64,000 nucleotides of DNA from Streptomyces pilosus (GCF_014649835.1 NZ_BMTU01000001.1:744001-808000); one strand, 5' to 3'. Shown: positions 1 through 9,147, counted from the stretch's first letter. Numbers and translations are program-made. The notes: generated from the letters alone by a model not told the origin.

Positions 1-1773
1 CAGGCCGATGCCCTGGGCGCCGAAGCGGCGGGCGCGCAGCGCGTCCTCGGCGTTGTCGGCGTTGGCGCGCACGCGCAGCCGGCGCTTGCGGTCGGCGAAG
101 GCCATCATCCGGTGCACGGCCTCGACGAGCTCGTCGGCGTCGTCGGCGCCCGGGTGCATGCGGCCCTCGAAGTACTCGACGACCGGCGAGGGCACGACGG
201 GGACCTCACCGAGGTACACCTTGCCGGAGGAGCCGTCGATGGAGACGACGTCGCCCTCCTCCACCACGTGCCCGCCCGGGACGGTCATCCGGCGGCGCTT
301 GGTGTCGACCTCGAGTTCCTCGGCGCCGCAGACGCAGGTCTTGCCCATGCCGCGGGCGACGACGGCCGCGTGGGAGGTCTTGCCGCCGCGCGAGGTGAGG
401 ATGCCCTCGGCCGCGATCATGCCGTCCAGGTCGTCGGGGTTGGTCTCGCGGCGGATCAGGATGACCTTCTCGCCGGAGCGGGACCACTTGACGGCGGTGT
501 AGGAGTCGAAGACCGCCTTGCCGACCGCCGCGCCCGGGGAGGCGGCGATGCCGCGTCCGACCTGCTCGACCTTCGCGTCCTCGTCGAAGCGGGGGAACAT
601 CAGCTGGGCGAGCTGGGCGCCGTTGACCCGGCAGAGCGCCTCCGCCTCGTCGATCAGGCCCTGGTCGACGAGCTGGGTCGCGATGCGGAAGGCCGCGCCC
701 GCGGTGCGCTTGCCGACGCGGGTCTGGAGCATCCACAGCTGGCCGCGCTCGATGGTGAACTCGATGTCGCAGAGATCCTTGTAGTGGTTCTCCAGGGTCT
801 CCATGATCTGCATGAGCTGGTCGTACGACTTCTTGTCGATCGACTCCAGATCCGCGAGCGGCACGGTGTTGCGGATGCCCGCGACCACGTCCTCGCCCTG
901 CGCGTTCTGCAGGTAGTCGCCGTAGACGCCCTGGTGGCCGGAGGCGGGGTCGCGGGTGAAGGCGACGCCGGTGCCGGAGTCGGGGCCGAGGTTGCCGAAG
1001 ACCATGGAGCAGACGTTGACGGCGGTGCCGAGGTCGTGCGGGATGCGCTCCTGGCGGCGGTAGAGCTTGGCGCGGTCGCCGTTCCAGGAGTCGAAGACGG
1101 CCTTGATGGCGAGGTCCATCTGCTCGCGCGGGTCCTGCGGGAAGTCCCGGCCGCACTCGGTCTTGACGATCTTCTTGAACTTGGTGACGAGCTTCTTGAG
1201 GTCGGCGGCCTCCAGCTCGGTGTCGACGGTGACCTTCTTGGCCGCCTTCGCCGCGTCCAGCGCGTCCTCGAAGAGTTCGCCGTCGACGCCGAGGACGGTC
1301 TTGCCGAACATCTGGATGAGGCGCCGGTAGGAGTCCCAGGCGAACCGGTCGTCGCCGGCCTGCGCGGCCAGGCCCTGCACGGACTTGTCCGACAGGCCGA
1401 TGTTCAGGACGGTGTCCATCATGCCCGGCATGGAGAACTTGGCGCCGGAGCGGACCGAGACGAGGAGGGGGTCGTCGGCCTGGCCGAGCTTCTTGCCCAT
1501 CTTCGCTTCGAGGGCGTCGAGGTGCGCACTCACCTCGTCACGCAGTGCCGCCGGCTCCTCGCCACTGTCGAGGTAGGTCTTGCAGGCCTCGGTGGTGATG
1601 GTGAAGCCGGGCGGGACGGGAAGGCCCAGGTTGGTCATCTCGGCGAGGTTGGCGCCTTTGCCGCCGAGCAGGTCCTTGAGGTCCTTGTTGCCCTCGGTGA
1701 AGTCGTAGACGAACTTCACGCCCTCAACGCTCGCACCCGGCTGCGGTACGTGGGGATCTTTGTTTTCCGACAC
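1..1773 (-). CDS. ppdK: pyruvate, phosphate dikinase (C-terminus outside window)
   Basis: Interconverts pyruvate, ATP and phosphate with PEP, AMP and pyrophosphate in the cytosol. The 591 codons present cover the N-terminal nucleotide-binding region (KGANLAEM and PVPPGFTITTEAC near residues 39-65) and the central phosphohistidine domain. The catalytic histidine is in GGKTSHAAVVARGMG at His468, with the usual regulatory-type Thr two residues before it. The window edge falls in FGAQGIGL, at the start of the PEP-binding barrel, so roughly a third of a normal ~900-residue enzyme is missing. The GTG start at 1773 is preceded by GAGGGAG about ten bases upstream. It is followed upstream by a long non-coding stretch, so it probably has its own promoter. 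Confidence in the family is very high. Confidence 0.96.
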   Translation of the reverse strand, partial: MSENKDPHVPQPGASVEGVKFVYDFTEGNKDLKDLLGGKGANLAEMTNLGLPVPPGFTITTEACKTYLDSGEEPAALRDEVSAHLDALEAKMGKKLGQADDPLLVSVRSGAKFSMPGMMDTVLNIGLSDKSVQGLAAQAGDDRFAWDSYRRLIQMFGKTVLGVDGELFEDALDAAKAAKKVTVDTELEAADLKKLVTKFKKIVKTECGRDFPQDPREQMDLAIKAVFDSWNGDRAKLYRRQERIPHDLGTAVNVCSMVFGNLGPDSGTGVAFTRDPASGHQGVYGDYLQNAQGEDVVAGIRNTVPLADLESIDKKSYDQLMQIMETLENHYKDLCDIEFTIERGQLWMLQTRVGKRTAGAAFRIATQLVDQGLIDEAEALCRVNGAQLAQLMFPRFDEDAKVEQVGRGIAASPGAAVGKAVFDSYTAVKWSRSGEKVILIRRETNPDDLDGMIAAEGILTSRGGKTSHAAVVARGMGKTCVCGAEELEVDTKRRRMTVPGGHVVEEGDVVSIDGSSGKVYLGEVPVVPSPVVEYFEGRMHPGADDADELVEAVHRMMAFADRKRRLRVRANADNAEDALRARRFGAQGIGL

Positions 1774-2321
1774 GGGTCTCGACTCCCTCGAGGACGCGGT
1801 GGCTGCCCTGACGGCGAGGAATGTACCCAGATCAAAGGCATCTGGGTACGTCCACTTGTGCGTCATGCGCCCGTAACCACTCGTGCGCCAGCGGATTGAA
1901 AGTCAAAGCTTGGCAAGCGCTCACCGCCGAGTGTTTTCACTTCTTGAACGCATCACCTCGCCAACCGGCCCCACCAGTGCTCATGTGAGCGGCTATGTCC
2001 ACGTCTGATTTCGCTCGATGAACGATCACCGAGTGGCACTGAGTGCCATCCTTTGAGAAGTGCAACCGCTCAAGATCCGCTCATCTGAGCGCAACCCTTA
2101 TCAAGGGTGGCGAGAATCACGCTGCCACACGGCGTGGGATTCCACCATGCGGACCGGCCCGGCGCACCCCGCCGCCCGGCCCCGGACGCGCGCTCCTCAC
2201 CAGGAAATCCCCCGGTCAGGTGAACGCACCGGCCGGTCCGCCCGTACGGAACTGAGGCGGACCCGGACCCCCACGCCGGGTCCGCCTCCTCACCGGCCTC
2301 GGTACGGAAGGAACCTCCGGG
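1774..2321. other. 548-bp intergenic region with three small palindromes
   Basis: Divergent control region between ppdK (minus) and the sulfatase-fold gene (plus). No credible ORF. Three perfect short inverted repeats lie in a row: TGGCACT-G-AGTGCCA at 2034-2048, CGCTCA-TC-TGAGCG at 2078-2091 and ACCCTT-ATC-AAGGGT at 2094-2108. The first could be an operator for a dimeric repressor; the last two could also form small RNA hairpins. No matching regulator gene is nearby. The rest is GC-rich without an obvious -10/-35 pair. Confidence 0.5.
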
Positions 2322-4046
2322 TTGCCCGCCTTCACTCGTGTCCTCGCACGCCTGCGCGCCCTGCCACGCCCGCGCGTCCTCGCCCGCCTGCGGGCCGCAC
2401 GCGACGCGCACCCCACCGCCGCCCGCGCCGTCCGGTGGGCCGTCCACGTCCTGGCCGCCGTGCTGGTGGTCGGCGCGCTCCTGATGCCCAACACGGCCCC
2501 CGCGGTGCGCGCCGACCGCTTCACCCGCATCCCCGCCGAGGCGATCGTCGGGGCCGTCCTGCTGCTCGCCCTGCCCCGCCGGCCGCGCATCGTCGTGGCC
2601 GCCCTCTACGGGGCGGGGATCGGCGTGCTGACCGTGCTCAACCTGCTGGACATCGGCTTCACCGAGTACCTGGGCCGCGGCTTCAACGTCGTGCTGGACT
2701 GGGGGCTGCTCGACGACGCCCAGTCGTACCTGAAGGACTCGATGGGCGCCACGGCGGCCGACGCCGCGGCCGTCGGCGCGGTCCTGCTCACCCTGCTCCT
2801 GGTGACCGTCATGGCGCTGGCCACCGTCCGGCTGGGCAACCTGCTGGCCCGGCACCGCGTCCGCGCCACCCGGGGCGCGCTGCTCGCGGGCACCGTGTGG
2901 ATCACCTGCACCGCGCTCGGTGTGCAGGTCGCCGGGGTGCCGGTCGCCTCCGACCTGGCCTCGGAGGCGGTGAAGGCGCAGACCCGGCGCGTGGTGGACA
3001 CCCTGCGCGACGAGGCCGCGTTCGCGAAGGAGTCCCGGGAGGACACCTTCGGCGCCACTCCCCCCGACCAGCTCGTCCCGGACCTGCGCGGCAAGGACGT
3101 CGTCTTCGCCTTCATCGAGAGCTACGGCCGCAGCGCCCTGGAGGACCCGCTCATCGCGCCCGGCGTCACCAGGACCGTCGACGCCCGCACCGCGGCGCTC
3201 ACCAGGGCCGGCTACGGGGCGCGCAGCGGCTGGCTCACCTCGGCGACGTTCGGCGGCAGCAGCTGGCTCGGCCACTCCACGGCCCTGTCCGGCCTGTGGA
3301 TCGACAACCAGCAGCGCTATCGGACGGTCACCAACGGCGACCACCTCACCCTCACCAAGGTCTTCCAGAAGTCCGGCGCCTGGGACACCGTCGGCGTCAT
3401 GCCCGGCGTGCAGAAGGCCTGGCCGGAGGCCGAGTGGTACGGCCTCGACAAGGTCTACGACGCCTTCGACCTCGGCTACCGGGGGCCGAAGTTCAGCTGG
3501 TCGCCGATGCCGGACCAGTACGCCCTGGCGGCGTACGAGCGGCTGGAGCACGGCAGGGAGCGCGCCAGGCCGCTGATGTCGGAGATCATCCTCACCTCCA
3601 GCCACCAGCCGTGGGCGCCGCTGCCCGAGATGGTCGACTGGGACGGACTCGGCGACGGGTCGCGCTTCGACGCCGTCGCGAAGGCGGGGAAGAAGTCCGC
3701 CGACGTCATCGCCGACTCCACGGAGTCCCGGCGGGAGTACGGCAGGTCGATCGCGTACTCGGTCACCAGCCTCACCGAGTGGCTGGAGCGCTACGGCACC
3801 GACGACACGGTGCTCGTCTTCCTCGGCGACCACCAGCCCATCGCCCAGGTGAGCGGCGACGGGGCGAGCCGGGACGTGCCGGTGACCGTGGTCGCCAAGG
3901 ACCCGGAGGTGCTGGAGAAGATCGACGGCTGGAACTGGACGGAGGGGCTGCGGCCGGCGAAGGACGCGCCCGTGTGGCGGATGGACGCCTTCCGCGACCG
4001 CTTCCTCACCGCCTACGGCTCCGTCCCGCACCCCACCCGGGACTGA
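2322..4046 (+). CDS. integral membrane sulfatase/LTA-synthase-fold protein
   Basis: A 574-residue protein with about five hydrophobic segments in the first ~210 residues (near 38-55, 70-83, 88-110, 143-167, 185-208) followed by an extracellular alkaline-phosphatase-superfamily domain. Visible signatures are FIESYGRS at about 264-271, where the nucleophile Ser/Thr and first metal ligand normally sit, and GDHQP at 502-506, the usual Asp-His metal site. The layout resembles LtaS-type phosphoglycerol or phosphoethanolamine transferases, so a role in cell-envelope polymer modification is plausible but the substrate is not visible. The TTG start at 2322 was chosen because GGAAGGAA sits about eight bases upstream; the next in-frame ATG would remove part of the first membrane segment. 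It converges on the dus gene across a tandem repeat tract. Confidence 0.8.
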   Translation: MPAFTRVLARLRALPRPRVLARLRAARDAHPTAARAVRWAVHVLAAVLVVGALLMPNTAPAVRADRFTRIPAEAIVGAVLLLALPRRPRIVVAALYGAGIGVLTVLNLLDIGFTEYLGRGFNVVLDWGLLDDAQSYLKDSMGATAADAAAVGAVLLTLLLVTVMALATVRLGNLLARHRVRATRGALLAGTVWITCTALGVQVAGVPVASDLASEAVKAQTRRVVDTLRDEAAFAKESREDTFGATPPDQLVPDLRGKDVVFAFIESYGRSALEDPLIAPGVTRTVDARTAALTRAGYGARSGWLTSATFGGSSWLGHSTALSGLWIDNQQRYRTVTNGDHLTLTKVFQKSGAWDTVGVMPGVQKAWPEAEWYGLDKVYDAFDLGYRGPKFSWSPMPDQYALAAYERLEHGRERARPLMSEIILTSSHQPWAPLPEMVDWDGLGDGSRFDAVAKAGKKSADVIADSTESRREYGRSIAYSVTSLTEWLERYGTDDTVLVFLGDHQPIAQVSGDGASRDVPVTVVAKDPEVLEKIDGWNWTEGLRPAKDAPVWRMDAFRDRFLTAYGSVPHPTRD

Positions 4047-4050
4047 CCGG

Positions 4051-4175
4051 CCGCCCGGGGCGCCGGGTCGGCCGCCGGAGGTGCCGGTCGGTGCCGCCGG
4101 AGGCGCCGGGTCGGCAGCCTGAGGTGCCCGTCGGCCGCCGGAGGTGCCGGCTCAGCCGCCGGAGGTGTCGAGTTC
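4051..4175. repeat. imperfect ~20-23 bp tandem repeat, 5-6 copies
   Basis: Five to six degenerate copies of a unit like GCCGCCGGAGGTGCCGGTCG run from 4051, starting just after the stop of the sulfatase-fold gene. They pass over the stop codon of the convergent dus gene (4152-4154) and into its last codons, which encode LDTSGG. Unit length varies between 20 and 23 bases. No hairpin-type terminator is obvious between the two convergent genes, so the tract may substitute for one or may simply be slippage-derived. Confidence 0.7.
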
Positions 4176-5306
4176 CGCTTCCTCGCCGACCCCGGCACAG
4201 TCGTAGGGGTCCTTCAGCCAGCCGTCCGGCAGCACCACCCGGTTGTTCCCGGACGTGCGGCCGCGGGGGCCGTCGGCACCGGCCGGCCAGGGCTGGTCCA
4301 GGTCCAGCTCGTCGAGCCCGGCCCGCAGTTCCTCCAGCGAGGAGGTGACCGCGAGCCGCTTGCGCATCTCGGAGCCGACCGCGAAGCCCTTCAGGTACCA
4401 GGCGACGTGCTTGCGGAAGTCGATCACACCGCGGGACTCGTCGCCGATCCACTCGCCCAGCAGCGTGGCGTGCCGGACCATGGCGTCGGCGACCTCCCGG
4501 AGGGCCGGCCGTGCGTAGGCGTCGGGGCGCCCCTCGAAGGCGGCCACCAGGTCCGCGAACAGCCACGGCCGGCCGAGGCAGCCCCGGCCCACGACCACCC
4601 CGTCGCAGCCCGTCTCGCGCACCATCCGCAACGCGTCCTCGGCCGACCAGATGTCGCCGTTGCCGAGCACCGGGATCTCCGGCACGTGCTCCCTGAGCCG
4701 TGCGATGGCGTCCCAGTCGGCGGTGCCGCCGTAGTGCTGGGCGGCGGTGCGGCCGTGCAGCGCGATGGCGGTCACGCCCTCCTCGACGGCGATCCGGCCG
4801 GCGTCCAGGTAGGTCAGGTGGTCGTCGTCGATGCCCTTGCGCATCTTCATGGTCACCGGCAGGGCGCCCGCCCCGCCGACCGCCTCGCGCAGGATGGACC
4901 GCAGCAGGTTCCGCTTGTACGGGAGGGCCGAGCCGCCGCCCTTGCGGGTCACCTTGGGGACCGGGCAGCCGAAGTTGAGGTCGATGTGGTCGGCGAGGTC
5001 CTCCTCCACGATCATGCGGACGGCCTTGCCGACGGTCACCGGGTCGACGCCGTAGAGCTGGATGGAGCGCGGCTTCTCGGTCGCGTCGAACCGGATCAGC
5101 TGCATGGTCTTCTCGTTGCGCTCGACCAGCGCCCGGGTGGTGATCATCTCGCTGACGAACAGCCCCTTGCCCCCGCTGTACTCCCTGCACAGGGTGCGGA
5201 AGGGGGCATTGGTGATCCCGGCCATGGGAGCGAGCACGACGGGCGGCTGCACCGTGTGCGGGCCGATGGGCAGGACGGTGTTCACGGTCGGCGAGGGCGT
5301 GGGCAT
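4152..5306 (-). CDS. dus: tRNA-dihydrouridine synthase (DusB/NifR3 family)
   Basis: FMN-dependent reduction of uridine to dihydrouridine in tRNA. The 384-residue reading shows VVLAPMAGITNAPFR near residues 23-37 (FMN barrel entry), the catalytic cysteine Cys114 in LNFGCPVPKV followed by the GGGSAL loop, and GNGDIWS and GRGCLGRPW in the second half of the TIM barrel. This matches the DusB/NifR3 signature. The start is uncertain: ATG 5306 gives the usual N-terminus; in-frame ATGs exist upstream to 5363 but without a ribosome site. It is an isolated gene facing the sulfatase-fold gene. The C-terminal ~60 residues extend past the normal core and the last few codons lie inside a tandem repeat. Confidence 0.92.
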   Translation of the reverse strand: MPTPSPTVNTVLPIGPHTVQPPVVLAPMAGITNAPFRTLCREYSGGKGLFVSEMITTRALVERNEKTMQLIRFDATEKPRSIQLYGVDPVTVGKAVRMIVEEDLADHIDLNFGCPVPKVTRKGGGSALPYKRNLLRSILREAVGGAGALPVTMKMRKGIDDDHLTYLDAGRIAVEEGVTAIALHGRTAAQHYGGTADWDAIARLREHVPEIPVLGNGDIWSAEDALRMVRETGCDGVVVGRGCLGRPWLFADLVAAFEGRPDAYARPALREVADAMVRHATLLGEWIGDESRGVIDFRKHVAWYLKGFAVGSEMRKRLAVTSSLEELRAGLDELDLDQPWPAGADGPRGRTSGNNRVVLPDGWLKDPYDCAGVGEEAELDTSGG

Positions 5307-5548
5307 TCCCCCATTGTCCCGCATGTCGCGGGGTACCCCGGCACGGTGATCGTGAACGGTCATTAGTTAACCGCACTATCGAAATCCGCCTGCGAGGAGG
5401 GCGCCGTAGCCCCACCGCACCCCGACCCCCCGCTGCCCCGCCCCCAACCCCACACCCGCGGAGGTGACTTGTGCGGCACACTCCTTGTCACCCCCGAACC
5501 GGGGCACAAGAACGGCGACACCGTCCCCGCCGAACCGCCGGAGGCACC

Positions 5549-5755
5549 ATGCCGCAGATCGACACCAGCAAGGTCAGCCGCTGGGACCTGCACGGACGGG
5601 AGCACACCGTGCACGTCCAGCGCACCGGTGTGCAGCGCACGATCAGATGCGACACCTGCGGCTGGCGCCAGGGCGCCCAGTTCCTGCCGTGGCTCAAGGC
5701 GCAGGAGCACCTGACGGAGGCGCACCAGGCGACGGTGGACCCGACCGTGACATGA
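5549..5755 (+). CDS. small conserved protein with C2H2-like metal site
   Basis: A 68-residue soluble protein of unknown function starting at ATG 5549 behind a good GGAGG. After an N-terminal strand-rich part it has CDTCGW and, 17 residues after the second cysteine, HLTEAH, giving a C-x2-C-x17-H-x4-H pattern that could bind one zinc. I do not recognise a named family. An in-frame ATG at 5471 would add 26 residues but has no ribosome site and the added sequence is low-complexity. The gene converges on glyS and shares a strong hairpin with it. The metal binding is an inference from residue spacing. Confidence 0.72.
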   Translation: MPQIDTSKVSRWDLHGREHTVHVQRTGVQRTIRCDTCGWRQGAQFLPWLKAQEHLTEAHQATVDPTVT

Positions 5756-5792
5756 GCCCACCCACCGCCCGGTCCGGGTGGTGGGTGGGCTC
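5754..5792. terminator. bidirectional hairpin terminator
   Basis: Inverted repeat of about 19 bp (5754-5772 with 5773-5792), one mismatch, with left arm GAGCCCACCCACCGCCCGG and almost no loop. It overlaps the stop of the small C2H2-like gene and lies 18 bp from the glyS stop, so it can serve both convergent genes. No U-run follows, as is common in Streptomyces. Confidence 0.75.
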
Positions 5793-5810
5793 ACGAGAGG
5801 TGCCGGGAGG

Positions 5811-7193
5811 CTAGGCGCCGATCAGCCGGGAGGCGAGGTACCCCTCGATCTGGTCCAGCGAGACGCGCTCCTGCTTCATGGTGTCCCGCTCCCGGACGGT
5901 CACCGCGTTGTCGTCCAGCGTGTCGAAGTCGACCGTGACGCAGAACGGCGTGCCGATCTCGTCCTGGCGGCGGTAACGGCGCCCGATCGCACCGGCGTCG
6001 TCGAACTCGATGTTCCAGTTCTGCCGCAGCGCCTGCGCGAGCCCCTTCGCCTTCGGCGACAGCTCGGCGTTGCGGGACAGCGGGAGCACGGCCGCCTTCA
6101 CCGGCGCGAGGCGGTGGTCGAGCCGCAGCACGGTCCGCTTCTCCATCTTGCCCTTGGCGTTGGGCGCCTCGTCCTCGACGTAGGCGTCGAGCAGGAAGGC
6201 GAGCATGGCCCGGCCGACACCGGCCGCCGGCTCGATGACGTACGGCGTCCAGCGCTCGCCGGCCTCCTGGTCGAAGTAGGCCAGGTCCTGGCCGGAGGCC
6301 TTGGAGTGCGCGCCGAGGTCGTAGTCGGTGCGGTTGGCGACGCCCTCCAGCTCGCCCCACTCGCTGCCGCCGAACTGGAAGCGGTACTCGATGTCAGCGG
6401 TGCGCTTGGAGTAGTGGGAGAGCTTCTCCTTCGGGTGCTCGTACCACCGCATGTTCTCCTCGCGCAGGCCGAGACCGGTGTACCAGTTCCAGCGCTGCTC
6501 CATCCAGTACTCCTGCCACTGCTCGTCCTCGCCCGGCTTGACGAAGAACTCCATCTCCATCTGCTCGAACTCGCGGGTGCGGAAGATGAAGTTGCCGGGC
6601 GTGATCTCGTTGCGGAAGGACTTGCCCATCTGGGCGATGCCGAACGGCGGCTTCTTGCGCGAAGCGGTCTGCACCTGGGCGAAGTTGGTGAAGATGCCCT
6701 GGGCGGTCTCGGGACGCAGGTAGGCGATGGAGCCGGAGTCCTGCGTCGGGCCGAGGTGGGTGGAGAGCAGGCCCGAGAACTGCTTGGGCTCGGTGAAGGT
6801 GCCCTTGTTGCCGCAGTTGGGGCAGCTGAGGTCGGCGAGGCCGTTCTCCGGGGCGCGGCCCTTCTTCTCCTCGTACGCCTCCTCCAGGTGGTCCGCGCGG
6901 AACCGCTTGTGGCAGGAGGTGCACTCGGTCAGCGGGTCCGTGAAGGTCGCGACATGACCGGAGGCGACCCACACGTCCGGGGCGAGGATCACGGACGAGT
7001 CGAGGCCGACCACGTCCTCGCGCGAAGTGACCATGTAGCGCCACCACTGGCGCTTCAGGTTTTCCTTGAGCTCGACACCCAGCGGTCCGTAGTCCCAGGC
7101 GGCCTTCGTACCGCCGTAGATCTCACTACTGGGGAATACGAAGCCACGGCGCTTGCTCAGGCTGACGATGGTGTCGATCTTGTCGGCGGCCAC
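5811..7193 (-). CDS. glyS: glycyl-tRNA synthetase, class II dimeric type
   Basis: Charges tRNA-Gly. The 460-residue protein is the eukaryote/actinobacterium-like alpha2 enzyme, not the alpha2beta2 form. Motif 2 is visible as FRNE (193-196) after PETAQG (161-166), and motif 3 near the C-terminal third. Two CxxC pairs (C91/C94 and C124/C127) form the zinc-binding insertion. GTG at 7193 is the start, behind GAAGAGAG. It is divergent from znuA across 161 bp. A zinc-containing synthetase beside the zinc-uptake operon may be chance, but the arrangement is worth noting. Family assignment is very secure. Confidence 0.96.
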   Translation of the reverse strand: MAADKIDTIVSLSKRRGFVFPSSEIYGGTKAAWDYGPLGVELKENLKRQWWRYMVTSREDVVGLDSSVILAPDVWVASGHVATFTDPLTECTSCHKRFRADHLEEAYEEKKGRAPENGLADLSCPNCGNKGTFTEPKQFSGLLSTHLGPTQDSGSIAYLRPETAQGIFTNFAQVQTASRKKPPFGIAQMGKSFRNEITPGNFIFRTREFEQMEMEFFVKPGEDEQWQEYWMEQRWNWYTGLGLREENMRWYEHPKEKLSHYSKRTADIEYRFQFGGSEWGELEGVANRTDYDLGAHSKASGQDLAYFDQEAGERWTPYVIEPAAGVGRAMLAFLLDAYVEDEAPNAKGKMEKRTVLRLDHRLAPVKAAVLPLSRNAELSPKAKGLAQALRQNWNIEFDDAGAIGRRYRRQDEIGTPFCVTVDFDTLDDNAVTVRERDTMKQERVSLDQIEGYLASRLIGA

Positions 7194-7317
7194 GGTGCTC
7201 TCTTCATTACGACGACGGGCGACGAAGCGAGATTGCTTCCAGCGAAGGACTCAGGCTACCGGCGGGTCCTGCCCCGCGACCAATTCGGTGTCCGCTACAG
7301 GCCGCTCACGTGCTTTG

Positions 7318-7355
7318 TTGACAACGGTTTCCATATTTGTTGAAAATGAGTGTCA
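7318..7355 (+). promoter_or_regulatory. znuA promoter with overlapping Zur box
   Basis: TTGACA at 7318-7323, then an 18-bp spacer, then GAAAAT at 7342-7347. The 15-bp imperfect palindrome TGAAAATGAGTGTCA (7341-7355) has 7-1-7 symmetry with five of seven matching positions and resembles the actinobacterial Zur box. It covers the -10 region and ends on the A of the ATG at 7355. Only seven bases separate the -10 element from that ATG and no Shine-Dalgarno is present, so the transcript is probably leaderless and Zur-Zn would block polymerase directly. Confidence 0.8.
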
Positions 7356-8350
7356 TGAACGTACGACGACGCCACATATCCGCGGCCGCCCTGGCCGCGG
7401 TCACCGCCCTCGGCCTCGGCGGCCTCACCGCCTGCTCCTCCGACAGTTCCGCCGCGGGCAGCACCGACAAGTTCGACGTCGTCGCGTCGTTCTATCCGAT
7501 GGCCTTCCTCGCCGAGCAGATCGGCGGCGAGCACGTGAACGTCACCAGTCTCACCCAGCCCGGCCAGGAGCCGCACGACCTGGAGATCAGCGCCAAGCAG
7601 ACCGCGCAGCTCCAGGACTCCGACGCGGCCCTCTACCTCAAGGGCCTCCAGCCCACCGTCGACGAGGCCATCGGCCAGTCCGAGGTGAAGACGAAGATCG
7701 ACGCGGCCACCCTGACCTCCCTGGAGTCCCACGCCTCCGAGTCCGGCGGCCACGAGGACGAGCACGCGCACGAGGACGAGCACGGCCACGAGGACGAGGA
7801 TCACGGCCACGACCACGAGCACGAGGAGGGCCAGGACCCGCACGTCTGGCTCGACCCGGTCAAGTACGCCGAGGTCGCCGAGGGAGTCGGCAAGGCCTTC
7901 GAGAAGGCCGACCCCGACCACGCCGCCGACTACAAGAAGAACACCGCGGCCCTGGTCGGCAAGCTGAACGCCCTGGACGAGAAGTTCGAGACCGGCCTCG
8001 CGGACCGCAGGACCGGCGTCTTCATCACCACGCACGCCGCCTTCGGGCACCTCGCCGAGCGCTACGGCCTGACCGAGGAGGCCATCAGCGGCCTGGACCC
8101 CGAGTCGGAGCCCAGCGGCGCCCGCGTGAAGGAACTCCAGCAGACCGCGAAGGCCGACGGCGTCACCACCGTCTTCTACGAGACCCTCGTCAGCGACAGG
8201 ACCGCCAAGACCCTCGCCGCCGACGCCGGACTCCGCACCGACGTCCTCGACCCCGTCGAGGGCATCACGGACGACTCCCGCGGCGACGACTACTTCCAGG
8301 TCATGGAGGCCAACCTCGCGGCGCTGCAGAAGGCCCTGGGCGCGAAGTGA
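7355..8350 (+). CDS. znuA: zinc ABC transporter substrate-binding lipoprotein
   Basis: Extracytoplasmic zinc receptor of a ZnuABC importer. The 331-residue protein begins with a lipoprotein signal, lipobox GLTAC with Cys27 as the lipidated residue. The cluster A-1 fold follows, with a His/Asp/Glu-rich loop (about residues 125-155, containing repeated HEDEH and HGHDHEH) between the metal-ligand histidines, typical of zinc rather than manganese receptors. Conserved HxxLxPxxxxxL-type ligand positions are seen in GQEPHDLE and DPHVWLDP, and THAAFGHLAERYGL later. ATG 7355 is chosen because it fits the leaderless promoter; ATG 7346 is an alternative. First gene of a znuA-znuC-znuB-zur run. Confidence 0.94.
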   Translation: MNVRRRHISAAALAAVTALGLGGLTACSSDSSAAGSTDKFDVVASFYPMAFLAEQIGGEHVNVTSLTQPGQEPHDLEISAKQTAQLQDSDAALYLKGLQPTVDEAIGQSEVKTKIDAATLTSLESHASESGGHEDEHAHEDEHGHEDEDHGHDHEHEEGQDPHVWLDPVKYAEVAEGVGKAFEKADPDHAADYKKNTAALVGKLNALDEKFETGLADRRTGVFITTHAAFGHLAERYGLTEEAISGLDPESEPSGARVKELQQTAKADGVTTVFYETLVSDRTAKTLAADAGLRTDVLDPVEGITDDSRGDDYFQVMEANLAALQKALGAK

Positions 8351-8373
8351 GCGGCACACCACCGGAGGACGGC

Positions 8374-9147
8374 ATGACGACGACCGAACCCGTCATCTCC
8401 CTGCGCGGCGTCCGCGCCGAGCTGGGGGCGCGCCCGGTGCTGCGCGGCATCGACCTCACCGTGCGGCGCGGCGAGGTCGTCGCCCTGCTCGGCGCCAACG
8501 GCTCCGGCAAGTCGACGGCCGTGCGCGCCGTCATCGGCCAGGTGCCCGTCACCGACGGCGCGATCGAGCTGTTCGGCACCCCCCGCAACCGGTTCCGCGA
8601 CTGGGCGCGCGTGGGCTACGTCCCGCAGCGCACCACCGCCGCCGGAGGCGTGCCCGCCACGGTCACCGAGGTCGTCTCCTCCGGGCGCCTCTCCCGCACC
8701 CGCTTCGGCCTCTTCCGCAAGGCCGACCGCGAGGCCGTACGGCACGCCCTGGACCTCGTCGGCATGACGGACCGTGCCAAGGACTCCGTCGACGCCCTCT
8801 CCGGCGGCCAGCACCAGCGGGTCCTGATCGCCCGCGCGCTCGCCGCCGCCCCCGAACTGCTGATCATGGACGAGCCGATGGCGGGCGTCGACCTCGCCAG
8901 CCAGGAGGTCCTGGCCGAGACCCTGAGGGCTCAGGTGGCCCGGGGCGCGACCGTCCTCCTCGTCCTGCACGAACTGGGCCCGCTGGAGCCCCTGATCGAC
9001 CGGGCGGTCGTCCTGCGCGACGGCTGCGTGGTGCACGACGGCCCGCCCCCGGAGGCCGTCGGCCAGCACGCGCTGCCCGGCCACGACCACGTCCACCCGC
9101 ACGCCCCCGCGGGCGCCGAACCGATCCGTACGGGACTGCTCAGCTGA
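8374..9147 (+). CDS. znuC: zinc ABC transporter ATP-binding protein
   Basis: Cytoplasmic ATPase of the zinc importer, 257 residues. Walker A is GANGSGKST at 40-48, the ABC signature is ALSGGQHQR at 141-149, Walker B is LLIMDEP near 162-168, and the switch histidine is in LVLHELG. A short histidine-rich C-terminal tail (HALPGHDHVHPH, 232-243) could bind zinc. ATG 8374 is preceded by GGAGG; a GTG overlapping the znuA stop (8347) is an alternative. Its stop overlaps the znuB start by one base (TGATG), indicating translational coupling. Confidence 0.95.
   Translation: MTTTEPVISLRGVRAELGARPVLRGIDLTVRRGEVVALLGANGSGKSTAVRAVIGQVPVTDGAIELFGTPRNRFRDWARVGYVPQRTTAAGGVPATVTEVVSSGRLSRTRFGLFRKADREAVRHALDLVGMTDRAKDSVDALSGGQHQRVLIARALAAAPELLIMDEPMAGVDLASQEVLAETLRAQVARGATVLLVLHELGPLEPLIDRAVVLRDGCVVHDGPPPEAVGQHALPGHDHVHPHAPAGAEPIRTGLLS

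Noticed and set aside
2034..2048. TGGCACTGAGTGCCA as a second CIRCE element
   Set aside because: The arms match CIRCE half-sites but the required nine-base spacer is missing, and the downstream genes are not heat-shock genes.
7735..7840. Repeat expansion in znuA
   Set aside because: The repeated His/Glu/Asp codons form the His-rich zinc loop that this receptor family normally carries.
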